From assembly GCF_003255815.1 (NCBI RefSeq), contig NC_037673.1, positions 89,483,459 through 89,547,458 of the forward strand: 64,000 bases of DNA, given 5' to 3'. Under the pieces are notes generated by a model that searched no databases, was not told the DNA's origin, and saw only the letters and a list, made by a program, of their open reading frames with translations. Made by a program: the position numbers and the translations under genes. Origin of the DNA: Theropithecus gelada (lineage: Eukaryota; Chordata; Mammalia; Primates; Cercopithecidae). Shown piece by piece: positions 11,812-23,352 of the stretch. Every line of letters begins with the position of its first letter. Position 1 is the first letter of the stretch.

Positions 11812-11861
11812 TGGTTACTCCTTTCTTTCTGTGCATTCCTCCCTTTTGGAAGGAACATTTA

Positions 11862-12229
11862 TGATAAAGGTTAGGCTTTGTGTCCCCACCCAAATCTCAT
11901 CTTGAATTGTAATCTGCAAGTGTTAAGGGAGAGAACTGATGGGAGGTGATTGGATCACAGGGGTGGTTCCCTCCATGCTGTTCTCATGATAGCGAGTGAG
12001 TTCTCATGAAATCTGATGGTTTTATAAGTGTTGTGGTAGTTCCTCTCTTGCTCACTACTTCTCTCCTGCCTGCCACCATGTAAGACATGCCTACTTCCCC
12101 TTCTGCCGACTGTAACTTTCCTGAGGTCTCCCCAGCCATGTGGAACTGTGAGTCAATTAAACCTCTTTCCTTTATAAATTACCCAATCATGGGTGTTTCT
12201 TTGTAACAGTGTGAGAACATACTAATACA
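11862..12229 (+). mobile_element. MST/THE1-type MaLR LTR, solo
   Basis: It begins TGATAAAGGTTAGGCTTTGT, with GTGTCCCCACCCAAATCTCA, and ends GAACATACTAATACA. Flanking 5-mers ATTTA and GTTTA differ at one base. It sits within MaLR internal sequence in the same orientation as the host provirus. Confidence 0.88.
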
Positions 12230-12401
12230 GTTTACCGCATGCCTATCCTGCCATTGTATTTTGGAAGTAGATAACTTGTTTCTTATTTTACAGGCTCACA
12301 ACTAGAAGGAGTTTGCCTTGAGTCTCACATGAGACTTTGGAATTTGGACTTATGAATTGGTGCTGGAATGAGTTAAGATTTAGGGGACCTTTGTGATGAA
12401 A

Positions 12402-12441
12402 TGTGTATGTGTGTGTGTGTGTGTGTGTGTATGTGTGTGTG
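12402..12441 (+). repeat. (TG)n microsatellite at an Alu tail
   Basis: An almost pure TG run with two interruptions by A. It occupies the place where the poly(T) of the inverted Alu beginning at 12442 should be, directly after the target-site copy GATGAAATG. Confidence 0.9.
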
Positions 12442-12725
12442 TTTGAGATGGAGTCTCGCTCTGTCACCCAGGCTGGAGTGCAGTGGCATGATCTCAGCTC
12501 ACAGCAAACTCCTCCACCCTAGTTCAAGCAATTCTCCTGCCTCAGCCTCCCGAGTAGCTGGGATTACAGGCACCTGCCACCATGCTTGGCTAATTTTTGT
12601 ATTTTTCGCAGAGATGGGGTTTCACCATGTTGGCCAGGCTGGACTCAAACTCCTGACTTAAGTGACCCGCCCATCTCGGCCTCCCAAAGTGCTGGGATGA
12701 CAGACACGAGCCACCATGTTGGGCC
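12442..12725 (-). mobile_element. Alu, minus orientation
   Basis: Inverted Alu body from GAGATGGAGTCTCGCTCTGT to ACCATGTTGGGCC. The flanks GAAATG on both sides fit its duplication. It lies near the right end of the MaLR internal region. Confidence 0.92.
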
Positions 12726-12783
12726 GAAATGAATATATTTTGCATGTAAGAAGGATATGAGTTTTCGGGAGCCACAAATGGAG

Positions 12784-13201
12784 TCCTATGGTTTGGATGT
12801 CATTTGTCCCTGACAAAAGTCACATTTACATTTAATTGCCAATAAAATAGTATTGGGAGGTGGTGCCTTTAAGAGGTGATTAGGTCCTTAAGGTAGATTA
12901 ATGTCTTTCTCTCAAGACTGGGTTATTTCTTGGGACTGGATTAGTTCTTGTGGAAATGGGCTAGTTCTCTAGAGAGCAGGTTGTTACAAAGTGAGGTTGT
13001 TTCTTATGTTTTACTCTTTTGGAATGTCTGCTTCTCCTTCCCCTTCCCTGCCATCTTATGATGCAGCATGAGGCCCTCACCAGAAGCTGAGCAGAGACCA
13101 GCGTTATGCTTCTTGGACTTCCCAGCATCCAGAATTATCAGCCAAATAAACCACTTTCTTTATAAATTGCCTAGTCTCTGGAAACAAAATGGGCTAAGAC
13201 A
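12784..13201 (+). repeat. 3' LTR of the MaLR provirus
   Basis: Closely parallels the 5' LTR at 8336: CTATGGTTTGGATGTCATTT at the left, 'gaggtgattaggtccttaag' inside, and AATGGGCTAAGACA at the right end. Confidence 0.88.
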
Positions 13202-13350
13202 GGATAATATCCATATCTTAAGTACAGCTGTCTGGTAACCTTAATTATATATGCCAAGTCCCTTCACAGCAGTACTTAGGTTCATGTTTGATTGAGTAAG
13301 CAGGAAATGGAAATTTTTGAGGAACATGTTTAGAAGTCTGTCCGCCACAC
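13202..13350 (-). mobile_element. MLT1-type LTR, inverted, part 2
   Basis: It continues the MLT1 consensus interrupted at 8335 (GGATAATATCC, then 'ggtaaccttaattatata' and 'gaagtctgtccgccaca'). The right end is approximate. Confidence 0.6.
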
Positions 13351-13732
13351 AGGGCAAAAAGTTGATTTTTCTAATTCTATCATATTCATTACCTTCATCA
13401 GACTGTATTCTTCAATAAGGAAGAACATTCCTTCCTCCCCTGCAAATAAACCACAGTTCTTCATAAAGAGGCCAACTGCTTAATTCTTTTCTCCTGGTTA
13501 CCAATTTCCAGATAACTTTAATCTAAAAATGGCAAATTGGCTATATTTTTAAAGAGATTATGAAATCATGAATGTTTATTAAATGTTTTATTATCAATAA
13601 GAACTCTTATTTTATCCTCAAATTGTACCAACTTTGCCCAAAAGAAGCCCTTTCTAGTTGGTTATTCTGTCCTTTTCACATGCGTCCATCAGACAGAGTG
13701 CTTGCTTTCTGACAAAGCACAATGTTATAGGC
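13351..13732. mobile_element. Old L1M 3' region, part 2
   Basis: The text 'tgatttttctaattctatca' is what follows in the L1M consensus after the point where part 1 stopped at 7526. It also has 'cctcaaattgtaccaacttt', matching the same region at about 33525. Confidence 0.55.
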
Positions 13733-14072
13733 CAGGGGTCCCAAACCCCCAGGCCGCAGACCAGTACTGATTGGTGGCCTGTTAGGAACCAGGCTGCACA
13801 GCAGGAGGTGAGCAGCAGGTGAGGGAGCATCACTGCCTAAGCTCCACCTCCTGTCAAATCAGTGGCGGCATTAGATTCTCATAGGAACACAAACCCTACC
13901 GTGAACCGTACACACGAAGGATCTACGTTGTACACTCCTTATGAAAATCTAACTCATGCTTGATGATCTAAGGTGAAATAGTTTCATCCCGAAACATCCC
14001 CTACCCCCGGTCCATGGAAAAACTGTCTTCCATGAAACCAGTCCCTGGTGCCAAAAAGGTTGGGAACCGCTG
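13733..14072 (+). mobile_element. MER1B (hAT-Charlie non-autonomous DNA transposon)
   Basis: Essentially full length at 340 bp. The terminal inverted repeats are CAGGGGTCCCAAACCCCCAG and AAAGGTTGGGAACCGCTG. The interior has GGCCTGTTAGGAACCAGGCT and GCGGCATTAGATTCTCATAG. The 8-bp duplication has decayed (TTATAGGC and TCCAGGGC). It encodes nothing. Confidence 0.93.
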
Positions 14073-14452
14073 TCCAGGGCTCATCTTTTATTTTCTTAGT
14101 TCCAAATTTGGAATCAGCCTTTTCTCCCAGGAGCCCTGGCTCTTTTCACTAAGCAATGCATTTAGAAACCAGGATGTTACACATACATATACATATACAT
14201 CACTATATGTATGCATGGCTACTAGGAAGTCAGTAGTTCTAAGCCCTTTTGGTGAGTAGATCTAGGAAATACATTTTTTAAACATGATCAGTTTATGGTG
14301 AAATTCCCAAAATTTCGTTTTCTGCTTTGATTTGATATTCATGTGTTTCTCTAATCCTGAAATTCTTGGTTCATAATTACATTTACATATTTATTTGCTT
14401 TAATATACCATATTGATAAACTTGTTTCAAAATTATTGCACCACTATCAGTG
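14073..14452. other. Intron, nothing recognised
   Basis: AT-rich sequence with a short ATACATATACAT tract near 14182-14200. No repeat family or exon recognised. Confidence 0.4.
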
Positions 14453-14527
14453 TAACAGTAAAACCAGTAAGTTAACTTTAACATTTCACTGGCCATTGTT
14501 TTTATTCTGAGGATATATCCAGCAAAA
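14453..14527 (+). repeat. Left copy of a long (about 75 bp) duplication flanking an L1
   Basis: Runs from ACAGTAAAACCAGTAAGTTA to GATATATCCAGCAAAA and recurs at about 15042-15115. The copies differ at around ten positions by eye. Confidence 0.8.
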
Positions 14528-15041
14528 AAAGGACCTGGAACCAACCCAACTGCCCATCAATGTTAGACTGGATAAAGAAAATGTGGCACATATACACCAT
14601 GGAATACTGCACAGCCACAAAAAAGAATGAGTTCATGTCCTTTGCAGGGACATGGATGAAGCTGGAAACTATCATTCTCAGCAAACTAACACAGGAACAG
14701 AAAACCAAAGACCGCATGTTCTCACTCATAAGTGGGAGTTGAACAATGAGAACATAGGGGCACAGTGAGGGGAACATCACACACGAGGGCCTGTCAGGGG
14801 GAGGAGGAGGCAAAGAGAGGGATAGCATTAGGAGAAATACCTAATGTAGATGACGGGTTGATGGGTGCAGAAAATCACCATGGCACATGTATACCTATGT
14901 AACAAACCTGCATGTTCTGCACAGTATCCCAGAACTTAAAGTACATATATATGTATACACTTTATATATATATATTATATATATATTTTATATATGTGTG
15001 CATATATATATATAAAGCAACAGTAACAACAACAAAAAAAA
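14528..15041 (+). mobile_element. 5'-truncated L1PA-like 3' fragment
   Basis: It starts within the 3' end of ORF2 (GGACCTGGAACCAACCCAAC) and keeps an open reading frame of about 60 codons reading WIKKMWHIYTMEYCTA, the ORF2 C-terminal region. The 3' UTR follows, with GGCACATGTATACCTATGTA. A TA-rich tract (14940-15018) and a poly(A) precede the right-hand duplication. Confidence 0.92.
14940..15018. repeat. TA-rich low-complexity tract
   Basis: Repeated ATATAT/TATATG units at the 3' end of the L1 fragment, probably grown from its tail. Confidence 0.85.
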
Positions 15042-15115
15042 AAACAGTAAAACCACTTCGTTAATTTTAACATTTCATTGGCCGTTGTTTTTAACCTGAG
15101 GATACATCCAGCAAA
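15042..15115 (+). repeat. Right copy of the long L1-flanking duplication
   Basis: Runs from ACAGTAAAACCACTTCGTTA to GATACATCCAGCAAAA, paired with 14453-14527. Confidence 0.8.
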
Positions 15116-15117
15116 AG

Positions 15118-16250
15118 GACAATGTACTGACTGTATTCCAAATATCTGAAGTATTTTCTTTTTCTCTGCTCAGTTACATTACCAACTAGATGCATATTTA
15201 AGCTCATATGTTTCATTTTCTTTTCAATTTCAGGGTATTCTTTAAGCATATCAAAATCTGTATATGGTTCAAATATCAAAGTTACACAAAAAGGTATTAG
15301 AGAATTCACAAGGCCATCCCTTCATCCCATTCCTCCACATTCCCCATAGATAAAAGATAAATGTGGTGATCAATTTTATCTTTCCAGTTTTTTCCACAAT
15401 AATGAACAAACAACAAATATATGTATTTGTTTCCTTTCTCATACAAACAGGAAAATACAACTGTAATTTCATAAGATATTGGCAATTTCTCCTTTCAAGG
15501 AATTTATTACTTTACACTCCCACCAGCAAGATATGAGAAGTCCTGTTTCTGTATAGCCTCATCTACCAAATGAGGTTAAACATCTTTTCATATGTTTACA
15601 GACTATTTGCATTTCTTTTCCTATGAATCATTTGTTCATGCATCATACCCCACTGATGTATTTGCAAGCGGGGGTTGGTTTGGGTTTTTTGTTTTGCTTT
15701 GTTTTGTTTCTGTTGTTGTTTTGGTCTTTCGCTTCTCGACTTTTAGAAAGGCAAGTAGTCTTTGGAATCTTCCTTGCTAGCCAATGAGACAAGATATTCC
15801 CGTTTCATGGCACTCATTTCTTGCCCCAGACAGGAATCAGATATTTCTCCAAATAATTCAGGTTTCTTTATTAGAATCCAGGTTCTGTTATTAGGTTGGT
15901 ATTTCGAGACCATAATCAGTGCCCCTGGGTTGGTAGGTTTTATTTCATTTTTTGCATTTAGATCTCTGATTCATTTAGAGTTAATTCTGGTGTACACAGT
16001 GATGAAGAGTCAACTTTTATATTCTTATGGGTGATTACCTATCAATTGCTAAAAGTCCCTTTTCTTCCACTGATTTATAACTGCACCTTAACATAAAATA
16101 TATTTCCATGTGTAGTTGGGCTTTCTGTGTATTTCTGCGCTTTACATTCTGTTCAGTTGGTCTGTGTGTCTGTTCATGTATCAATACTATATTTTTAAAA
16201 GAGGCTTATAGTTTTTCTTAACCACAAAAACATAGAAAAGTATGTCAGTA
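15118..16250 (-). mobile_element. Old L1 (L1M), minus orientation
   Basis: Inverted L1 ORF2/3' text is recognisable at 'acactcccaccagcaagata', 'aacatcttttcatatgttta' and 'ttcatttagagttaattctg'. 'ttggtctgtgtgtctgttca' lies near the right end. Heavily decayed. A TTTTG-rich low-complexity patch lies at 15675-15725. Confidence 0.65.
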
Positions 16251-17036
16251 ACTGTTTTTTTCAATTCTAAAACATCTACTTAGTAATACTATCCTATATG
16301 TAACATTCCATTTAAAGGAATGGATATTAGAGAGAGATGGAAGTAAAAGGAGTCTACTAACAAATTCTGGGCCAATGGTCATTTCTTCATCTCCCCTATA
16401 GAAAGATAAGCTTGATGTGAGTAATAATAAGTAGACAGAGTGAGCAGAAAGAAAATCAGCAAACTAAACCTTTATAATATCAATAATAAACGAGAAATCT
16501 TCTTAATAGCCTAATCAATACATTTTCTTTCAATCCTCCTAACATTTGCATAGCGCATTAAAGAATATAAAATAATATCGTATCTACCCATCTTACTCTT
16601 CACAACAAAATAAATAATTTTATTCTCATTTTACAACAGAGGCTTGCAAATATCACTTTTCTAAAGTCACACAGATGTGACTGAGTCAGAACTAAGACCC
16701 AGATCTCCTGATGGCCAATATAAGATGCGTGAATTTCACATTACATAAAGGTATCAATTATACACAGAAAATCACATTATGTTCAAATATTTGGATGTTA
16801 AAATAATGCAGTTGTTTCTAGTTTCAAATATATAAATACAGCCATTGAAAAACTATGAGATGGCACTGGCCTACACTGTTTAATCTCATTTTTAAAATCT
16901 AATATTTTTAAGTAATTTTCCATTATTTTAGAAAACATATTACTAATTTAGGTCCAGAGAATAAAATTGTACTCTTAGTTGTTTTTATAAGTGTGATCCT
17001 ATCCATCAATAAGAAAACAAGCTTATAAGATTACCT
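16251..17036. other. Intron with one MIR relic
   Basis: Mostly unrecognised. The part at 16548-16715 is MIR-like (inverted): 'ttctcattttacaacagagg', then 'gtcacacagatgtgactgag' and 'aagacccagatctcctga'. Confidence 0.5.
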
Positions 17037-17410
17037 AATTGCCCTGAATTCTTTCTTGTGCAAGATACAAAAACCCTCTCCTGGGGTCTGATCAGGACAT
17101 CTTTCCTGTAACATCTTTCTGGCAACTGTAGAAGATACTATAGTGTGGAAACCCCCAAACCAAAAGCTAACTTTGGGTAAGTGGTGGGGTCTGGTAACAT
17201 CTTTCTGGCAAACCCTGAAGAGATGATACTGAAGAACTCCCCTGCCAATCCCCACCCCTGATCAAAAGGAAAAAGACTGCAGCACTGATCGGCTGACTTT
17301 GGGTAAGTGGTGGGGTACCAGGGTAAAGGATGGGATTGGGTTAGAGGCCCAACTTAGGGGAGTTAGCGTGTCTCCTAAGATAGAGAGGGTTGGAGGTACC
17401 TCTTAATAAA
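17037..17410 (+). repeat. Detached U5-leader copy of the ERV1 provirus
   Basis: About 370 bp closely matching 19062-19434 (roughly 95 percent by eye). It starts at GCCCTGAATTCTTTCTTGTG inside the LTR, crosses the LTR end (CTTTCCTGTAACA) and continues through the untranslated leader to CCTCTTAATAAAA. No LTR sequence upstream of the U5 start is present. No duplication or poly(A) tail is obvious. Confidence 0.85.
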
Positions 17411-18591
17411 ACCTCTTTTCAAAACACATTGACAATTTATTAATTCTTAAAGAGGTTTTCAAGATATATATCAAAGAAAACACAAAGACCAAAATTAGGC
17501 AAGAAAACAGAATCTTCCATTATAATATCTGCCGAATTATAAGTTCTCCATTTAACATTATAATAATTCAGTACTGACATGAAAGAGAAAGCTGATAAAA
17601 TTTCACAAGTTACATGCCGTTTCTACCATCCTATTTACTACTTAATATGGTAGCCTTTCCAGTCTTTCTCTGAGTTTAACAGAAACATTATTTCTTGGCA
17701 TTCAACTCCAATATATATTATATATACACTAAAGTACTAAAATGGTACTTTGAGAGTTACCATTTCACACCACTCTCCCACCTCCTTAAGCTGATAGTAT
17801 TTTTCTAAATTTGGAGAAATTATCCAAACTTATTAAGGTCTGTGTATTGTTTTCAAGCTCTATGTGGATAGTATAAAAATATACACATATTAGCAAAAGC
17901 ATTTGTTTGACTATAAAAACATAACTGTGTGAATGTAAAGAATATTGTTTTGTGTATTATGGCACTGCATTCTAAAAAACAAACTGAAATCTCAGTTTAT
18001 TTTACTTACACAATACGTTTAATTTACATATAAATGATAGTGCATTTCGGGAGCAAGACTTAAAAACAATTCCTACTGAATGACTGCTATAATAATCTCC
18101 TTATGAAAGAAATAAATGTAAACTAAAACAACAGTTGTGAAACATATATAGTAGCGCTCAGCTGAAGACAAAACTTGATATTCAGTAGGAAAATGCTAAA
18201 AAAAAAGAAAAAAAGAAAAAAAATACCAGAAGGGGTTTTTGTTTAGATTTCTAGTTGAAATCAAAATCTGTTTCCTTAAGTCTTCAACCTTGAGTATATC
18301 AAAAGCTATTTATTAAGGCAGCCTTTCAGGCAGTAAATTCAAATTTCCACTATCCTCTGTATACTCCCCTATGATGATCAATCAGAAGAGAAGATGGTTT
18401 TTAGTGCTTCTGTGTCCAGGACTTGATGAAATCCTTTCGACAGGTTCTCGGTTAATGAAACTAACAAAGTACTAAATTATTTCCAGAATTTAAATACAAA
18501 GGTTCGTCTATTTTCTAGGAACTGTGGAAAGTTACATAAGAACTTATGTTTTCTAAATTATAATGATAAACATTCGAAGTTTGAATACAAG
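17411..18591. other. Intron, nothing recognised
   Basis: AT-rich. An A-rich stretch with scattered G lies at 18198-18223. No exon or repeat family assigned. Confidence 0.4.
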
Positions 18592-19132
18592 TGTCAGAGG
18601 TGTTTGAACCAAAGCAACTTCATCTTGAATAGGAGCTGGGTAAAATGAGGCTGAGACCTACTGGGCTGCATTCCTAGACCATTAAGACATTCTAAGTCAC
18701 AGGATGAGATAGGAGTTCAGCACAAGATGCAGGTCATAAAGACCTTGCTGATAAAACAGGCTGAAGTAAAGAAGCCAGCCAAAACCCACTAAAACCAAGA
18801 TGCCCATGAGAGTAACCTCTGGTCCTCACTGCTACACTCCCACCAGCACCATGACAGTTTACCAAATGCCACGGTAACGTCAGGAAGTTAACTTACGTGG
18901 TCTAAAAAGGGGAAGCAGGAATGATGTATCCTTTGTTTAGCATTAAGAAATAACCATAAAAATGGGCAACCAGCAGCCCTCAGGGCTGTTCTGTCTATGG
19001 AGTAACCATTCTTTTATTCCTCTACTTTCTTAATAAACTTATTTTCACTCTATGGACCCGCCCTGAATTCTTCCTTGTGCAAGATACAAGAACCCTCTCC
19101 TGGGGTCTGATCAGGACATCTTTCCTGTAACA
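18592..19132 (+). repeat. 5' LTR of the ERV1-type provirus
   Basis: It starts TGTCAGAGGTGTTTGAACCA and has the polyadenylation signal AATAAA at 19032-19037. The U5 part holds 'ccctctcctggggtctgatc' and ends TTTCCTGTAACA. Confidence 0.88.
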
Positions 19133-22100
19133 TCTTTCGGCAACTGTAGAAGGGGCTATAGTGTGGAAACCCCCAAACCAAAGGCTAACTTTGGGTAAGT
19201 GGTGGGATCTGGTAACATCTTTCTGGCAAACTGTGAAGAGATGATACTGAAGAACACCCCCCGCCACCCCCCACTCCTGATCAAAAGGAAAAAGACTGCA
19301 GCACTGATCGGCTGACTTTGGGTAAGTGGTGGGGTACCAGGGTAAAGGATGGGATTGGGTTAGAGGCCCAACTTAGGGGAGTTAGCGTCTCTCCTAAGAT
19401 AGAGAGGGTTGCAGGCACCTCTTAATAAAAGGCAAAGACCGACCTTGGGTTAGAGGCCCAACTGAGGAGGGTTAGAGTCCCTTCTTTAGGGGCTAGAGGC
19501 CCCTCTTGGTAAAGTCCCTTTAGACTAAGAATGAGTTTGGCCCCACAGGATGTTAACTGCTTTTCTCTGAATTAATCTGCCTTGTACTCTTTGCTATTGC
19601 CTACGGGTGACAGGATTAGGCATGTACAGGATTGTGAGACATGGGGAGCTTTTTCCTCTCTAAAAGGGAAAACTTGAGAGCTAATGGGACCGCTGGAAAA
19701 GATTCCTTCTTGACTGACTAGCGGCTGCCTGAACTTTTGATTCAGTGTGGCTGCAATGGGTGGGTCTTTCTCTGGCCTCCCTGAGCTCTTCACCTTCCTC
19801 ACTATGCCACAGGCAATCCTTTTATCTCTCTCCATTCCCTTTCTTATCTCTTCTATTACTCAGGGCAACCATCTTGCCCAGAGATCACAAGTTGAAACTC
19901 CTGGTCAGAGGTTGGATTAATGATGACAGGGCCCAACAGGGGGCAAGTTTGAACCTTGCCAGTTTGATATTGGGTGCTAAGCAGAAGGGCTAACATCTGT
20001 GTTTTGTCACATGTATTTTGCTCTGGCCAGAAAAGAAAAAGATAACTTTCCTCTGTGTTGTGATTTGGCCCCCAGGGCTGTGGTGCAGCCAGCCAGGTTA
20101 CCAGGGCTGCTGAGGAAAAGGCAACCCAGAAGCCTGGCATGTCAGCAAAAGGGTAAGAATTTCTTACTAGTCAGACTTCTGGCCTCTCTGTCTCTCTCGG
20201 TCTCTCTCTCTGTGCAAACCGGTTGAATAAATGGTAAAAATCACTATTTATCTCCTGTAAAGTTTTGATTAATGGGAAAAAGGATTTGTGCGGCTAGTGT
20301 TAAGCTGCAGTGAATCTAGTGTGCTTCGTGTGTCCTTCTGTATTGTCTGTCACGATGAGGGGCACCTTAGGATAGAACATGAGCTTAGGACACCTGTAAG
20401 CCCACTTTTCAAGATGGCCCTGCAAACTGGTCAGTCATGTCCTTGGGAGCTTGACCTTGTAACCACAGGGCCGTGCTTTATCTTTTCACAATGGCAGCCC
20501 AGGTTTAGGGTCCAATTCCTGGTTTAGGGAATGGGTCCTTTATCTTCTGTCTCTCTGTGTATTTATATGTGTTGTGTGCGTGATGTTTATATATGAAGGA
20601 GCTCAAATTAATTGGTTTAATAATAATAAGAGCTTAAATCAAATATATTGTCAGAAAAGTAAAAAGTATAATGCCTTTTATTCATGTGACTTAAGTCATC
20701 TTTGGCAAACAAAGACAGTTTTAAAGATTATTGGTAAAATAAAAATATCTTCAAAATGTAAACATTTGGTCTAAATTATGTAGGTCAGATATTAAGTTTC
20801 CTAAATGCTTTGAGATCATAAACTGCTTCTTTGACTATTAAAAACTGCTCAATTTACCTACTTTGGAGCATTAGATCCTAGATAAGGCCTGGGAAATGCG
20901 GAGTTAGCCACGTCCCCTAGCTATGATGAAAAGAGTCAGCCCCTATCTGCACTCTGCCTGGTGTGCCTTAGGCTAGTCTCCACATGTAGTACATAATTCA
21001 AATCTTGAACTTACTGAGATTTTTCACGAAAAATGAAAGTTACTAAGAGTTAACAGTGTAACATGTAACTGAGACTACAGAAGAAACAGTTATACATGCA
21101 AGGTATGTAAAGAAAGTGAAATGTGTTTTTGATAAAAGATTATAAGAAGGCATGGGAATGTGAATTTCCTGCCTACATTAAAGGTTTAAAGGACTGTTTT
21201 AAGTTAGATGAAATAAAGCTGAAGGTTTAAGCAAGTTGTGGAAGGTTTGCAAAAACTTAATCTCGTAAAAAAAAAAATCTGTGGGTGAACATATTGGCTA
21301 AAGTAAAAGGAGCATTATTCAGTTTTTCTGCAAACTGAACATTGGAATAAAACTACAACAGGTTTTTCTTAGAGCACTGATCTGCTCTTTAACAAAAGAT
21401 CTGCTTTTAACAAAAATTTGTAAAGGGTTATAAAAAGTTTATGAGAATCTTACCTTTTGGTCAAGCATTAAAATTGGGTAGATATGTCTATAAGGCTTTC
21501 TTAAGAATTGGGTGTAACATTAATAGTTCACTAATTCAAAGGTAAAATTTGGCTTATTTGGTATAAAAGTCATACTGGAAGTATAATCAAATGTGAAATG
21601 GTGTTTAACTTTCTTTGGGTTATATTTACATAAACTTGTTATTAGTATGTGTTACAAAATTGTGTAAGATTCCTATAATTCTGATATGCCTCAGTATATG
21701 TCATCAGTAATAATAATAATTGTTATATAAAATCACTATATGCCACAGAGGTAACCAAATTTCTTTGTCAATCGTGCTTTTGACTGTGGCTGCCCTAAAA
21801 TATTTTGTCATACATAGGCAATTGTTGTCTTGTTTTAATCCTCTTTAGGAGGTGGCTTATAATCAACTATAGAACTCTAACAGGTGTTCTTAAATGAAGG
21901 TTTCTGATAACTTTGGAAACTGTGACATCAGAATAGAGGAAAAAAACTTTCAGGACTCTCATGGAGACCTGAAGTGTTCCTGAATATCAAGCGGAACTAA
22001 GGAGTTAACTATTAGACTGAACCAAAAGAAAACTAAGGTAATCTTTCTAACTGTGCTTGAAACACTGCTGACCTTTTTGTTTTACAGTCAAGAAAACTTT

Positions 22101-23352
22101 TCTTTTGAGCTATTTACAGTTTTTAGCAATTGAGTATACTCCTGTGAACAAAATTTGGAGGATAGTTGCTTCTCTCTACCTGATTTCTCCAAAATTTGGA
22201 AACTAGTTGTGAGTATTCTTAAGTTACAGCAATATAGTTAATTGCATAAGTGCAGTAAGAATCTGTTTTCTCTTGTAACAGGACACAATTGGAAAAACTG
22301 GTTATTTTACTAAGTCTTTGAAACAGCATGCTTTCCTTTAAGGAATCAAATTTGACTTGTAGAGCCAATAAAAGCCTCTTGCAGACCTGGCCTCATACCT
22401 TGCCTACACAGTCCCTGTACAGGGTTTCTGACCTGTGGCAAATAAAAAATGTCACTTTCTAACAGGTCCAGGAGACCTAAGTTATCTTGGGACCTCAAAA
22501 GGAGAAAATTTACCCAACTCATAGGTATTTGAGGGTACAAATCCATGGCTGGGCTCGGCTTTTAAAAAGTCTTATCTGAGATTCCCTATGGAACAGAGTT
22601 CCATCAAAGCCAATTTTTAAAGCCTAAGTATAGAATAATTGTTCTTGCTGCACTTTATACAAATAATCAGGGCAAGTATAATAAAGCAAATTGGTCTTAC
22701 CGTGATTTGTCTTTAGTAAAAATGGAAAACTGGAGAGAGAAATTATGTTTCAAGAACTATGGTATACTTGTTACTAATTTCTAATCTCATCAGTTGTTTT
22801 TAGGTTTGCTTCTGCAATTTTGGCTAACCCTGCTTATTCCTGTGAATGAACCAGTGGTCTCTGACTGCTACTCAGAAAAAACAAGAGGGTTGGGTAATAT
22901 AAAAATCTGGATCAGTAGTCTAATTCTGGGCATGTATTGGAATTGGCTAGCAACCCCATATCAGCTTGATTCCAACAGTTGCCCAGTTCATGGAACACAT
23001 TCTAATTTAGTTTACTTGGGATAATTTTACTTATTTTGCTTTAGTATTGTGGAATATATTGCTGTTGTACTCTTCGTGTAGGAATGCACAATAAGCTTAC
23101 TCAATGTTTTCCTAAATTGAACACTTATTAATAGTCCAGATATCACCTCTTGTCAGAACTCAAGAGTCATGAATGACCCATATCAACACTTTCTGACTGA
23201 GCTCCTCTCTACCACATATACAGAAAGAGATCCTCAGAGTCAGGCAGGAATATCATCGCCCCTGTTCAGCCTGAAGAAGTTACAGAAGATAGATCTTCAT
23301 CCCTCTGCAACCCTTAGGATGAAGGGTTCTCCTATAACAGGGAGGGTGGAAA

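Larger units (their letters stand above)
8336..13201 (+). mobile_element. Near complete MaLR (MST-like) provirus with nested insertions
   Basis: Two closely related LTRs (8336-8772 and 12784-13201) flank MaLR internal sequence. Internal blocks are 8773-9239, 10211-10854, 11274-11510, 11812-11861, 12230-12400 and 12726-12783. Characteristic internal text includes GAAAATTGGTACTGAGTAGT at the left end and GAGACTTTGGAATTTGGACT near the right. MaLR elements lack pol and env and are not coding here. Removing five later insertions leaves roughly 2.5 kb plus LTRs, close to a typical MaLR. Its own duplication is not clear, but MLT1 sequence lies on both sides. Confidence 0.85.

Noticed and set aside
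14560..14742. 60-codon open frame WIKKMWHIYTM
   Set aside because: It is the C-terminal part of L1 ORF2 in a truncated element.
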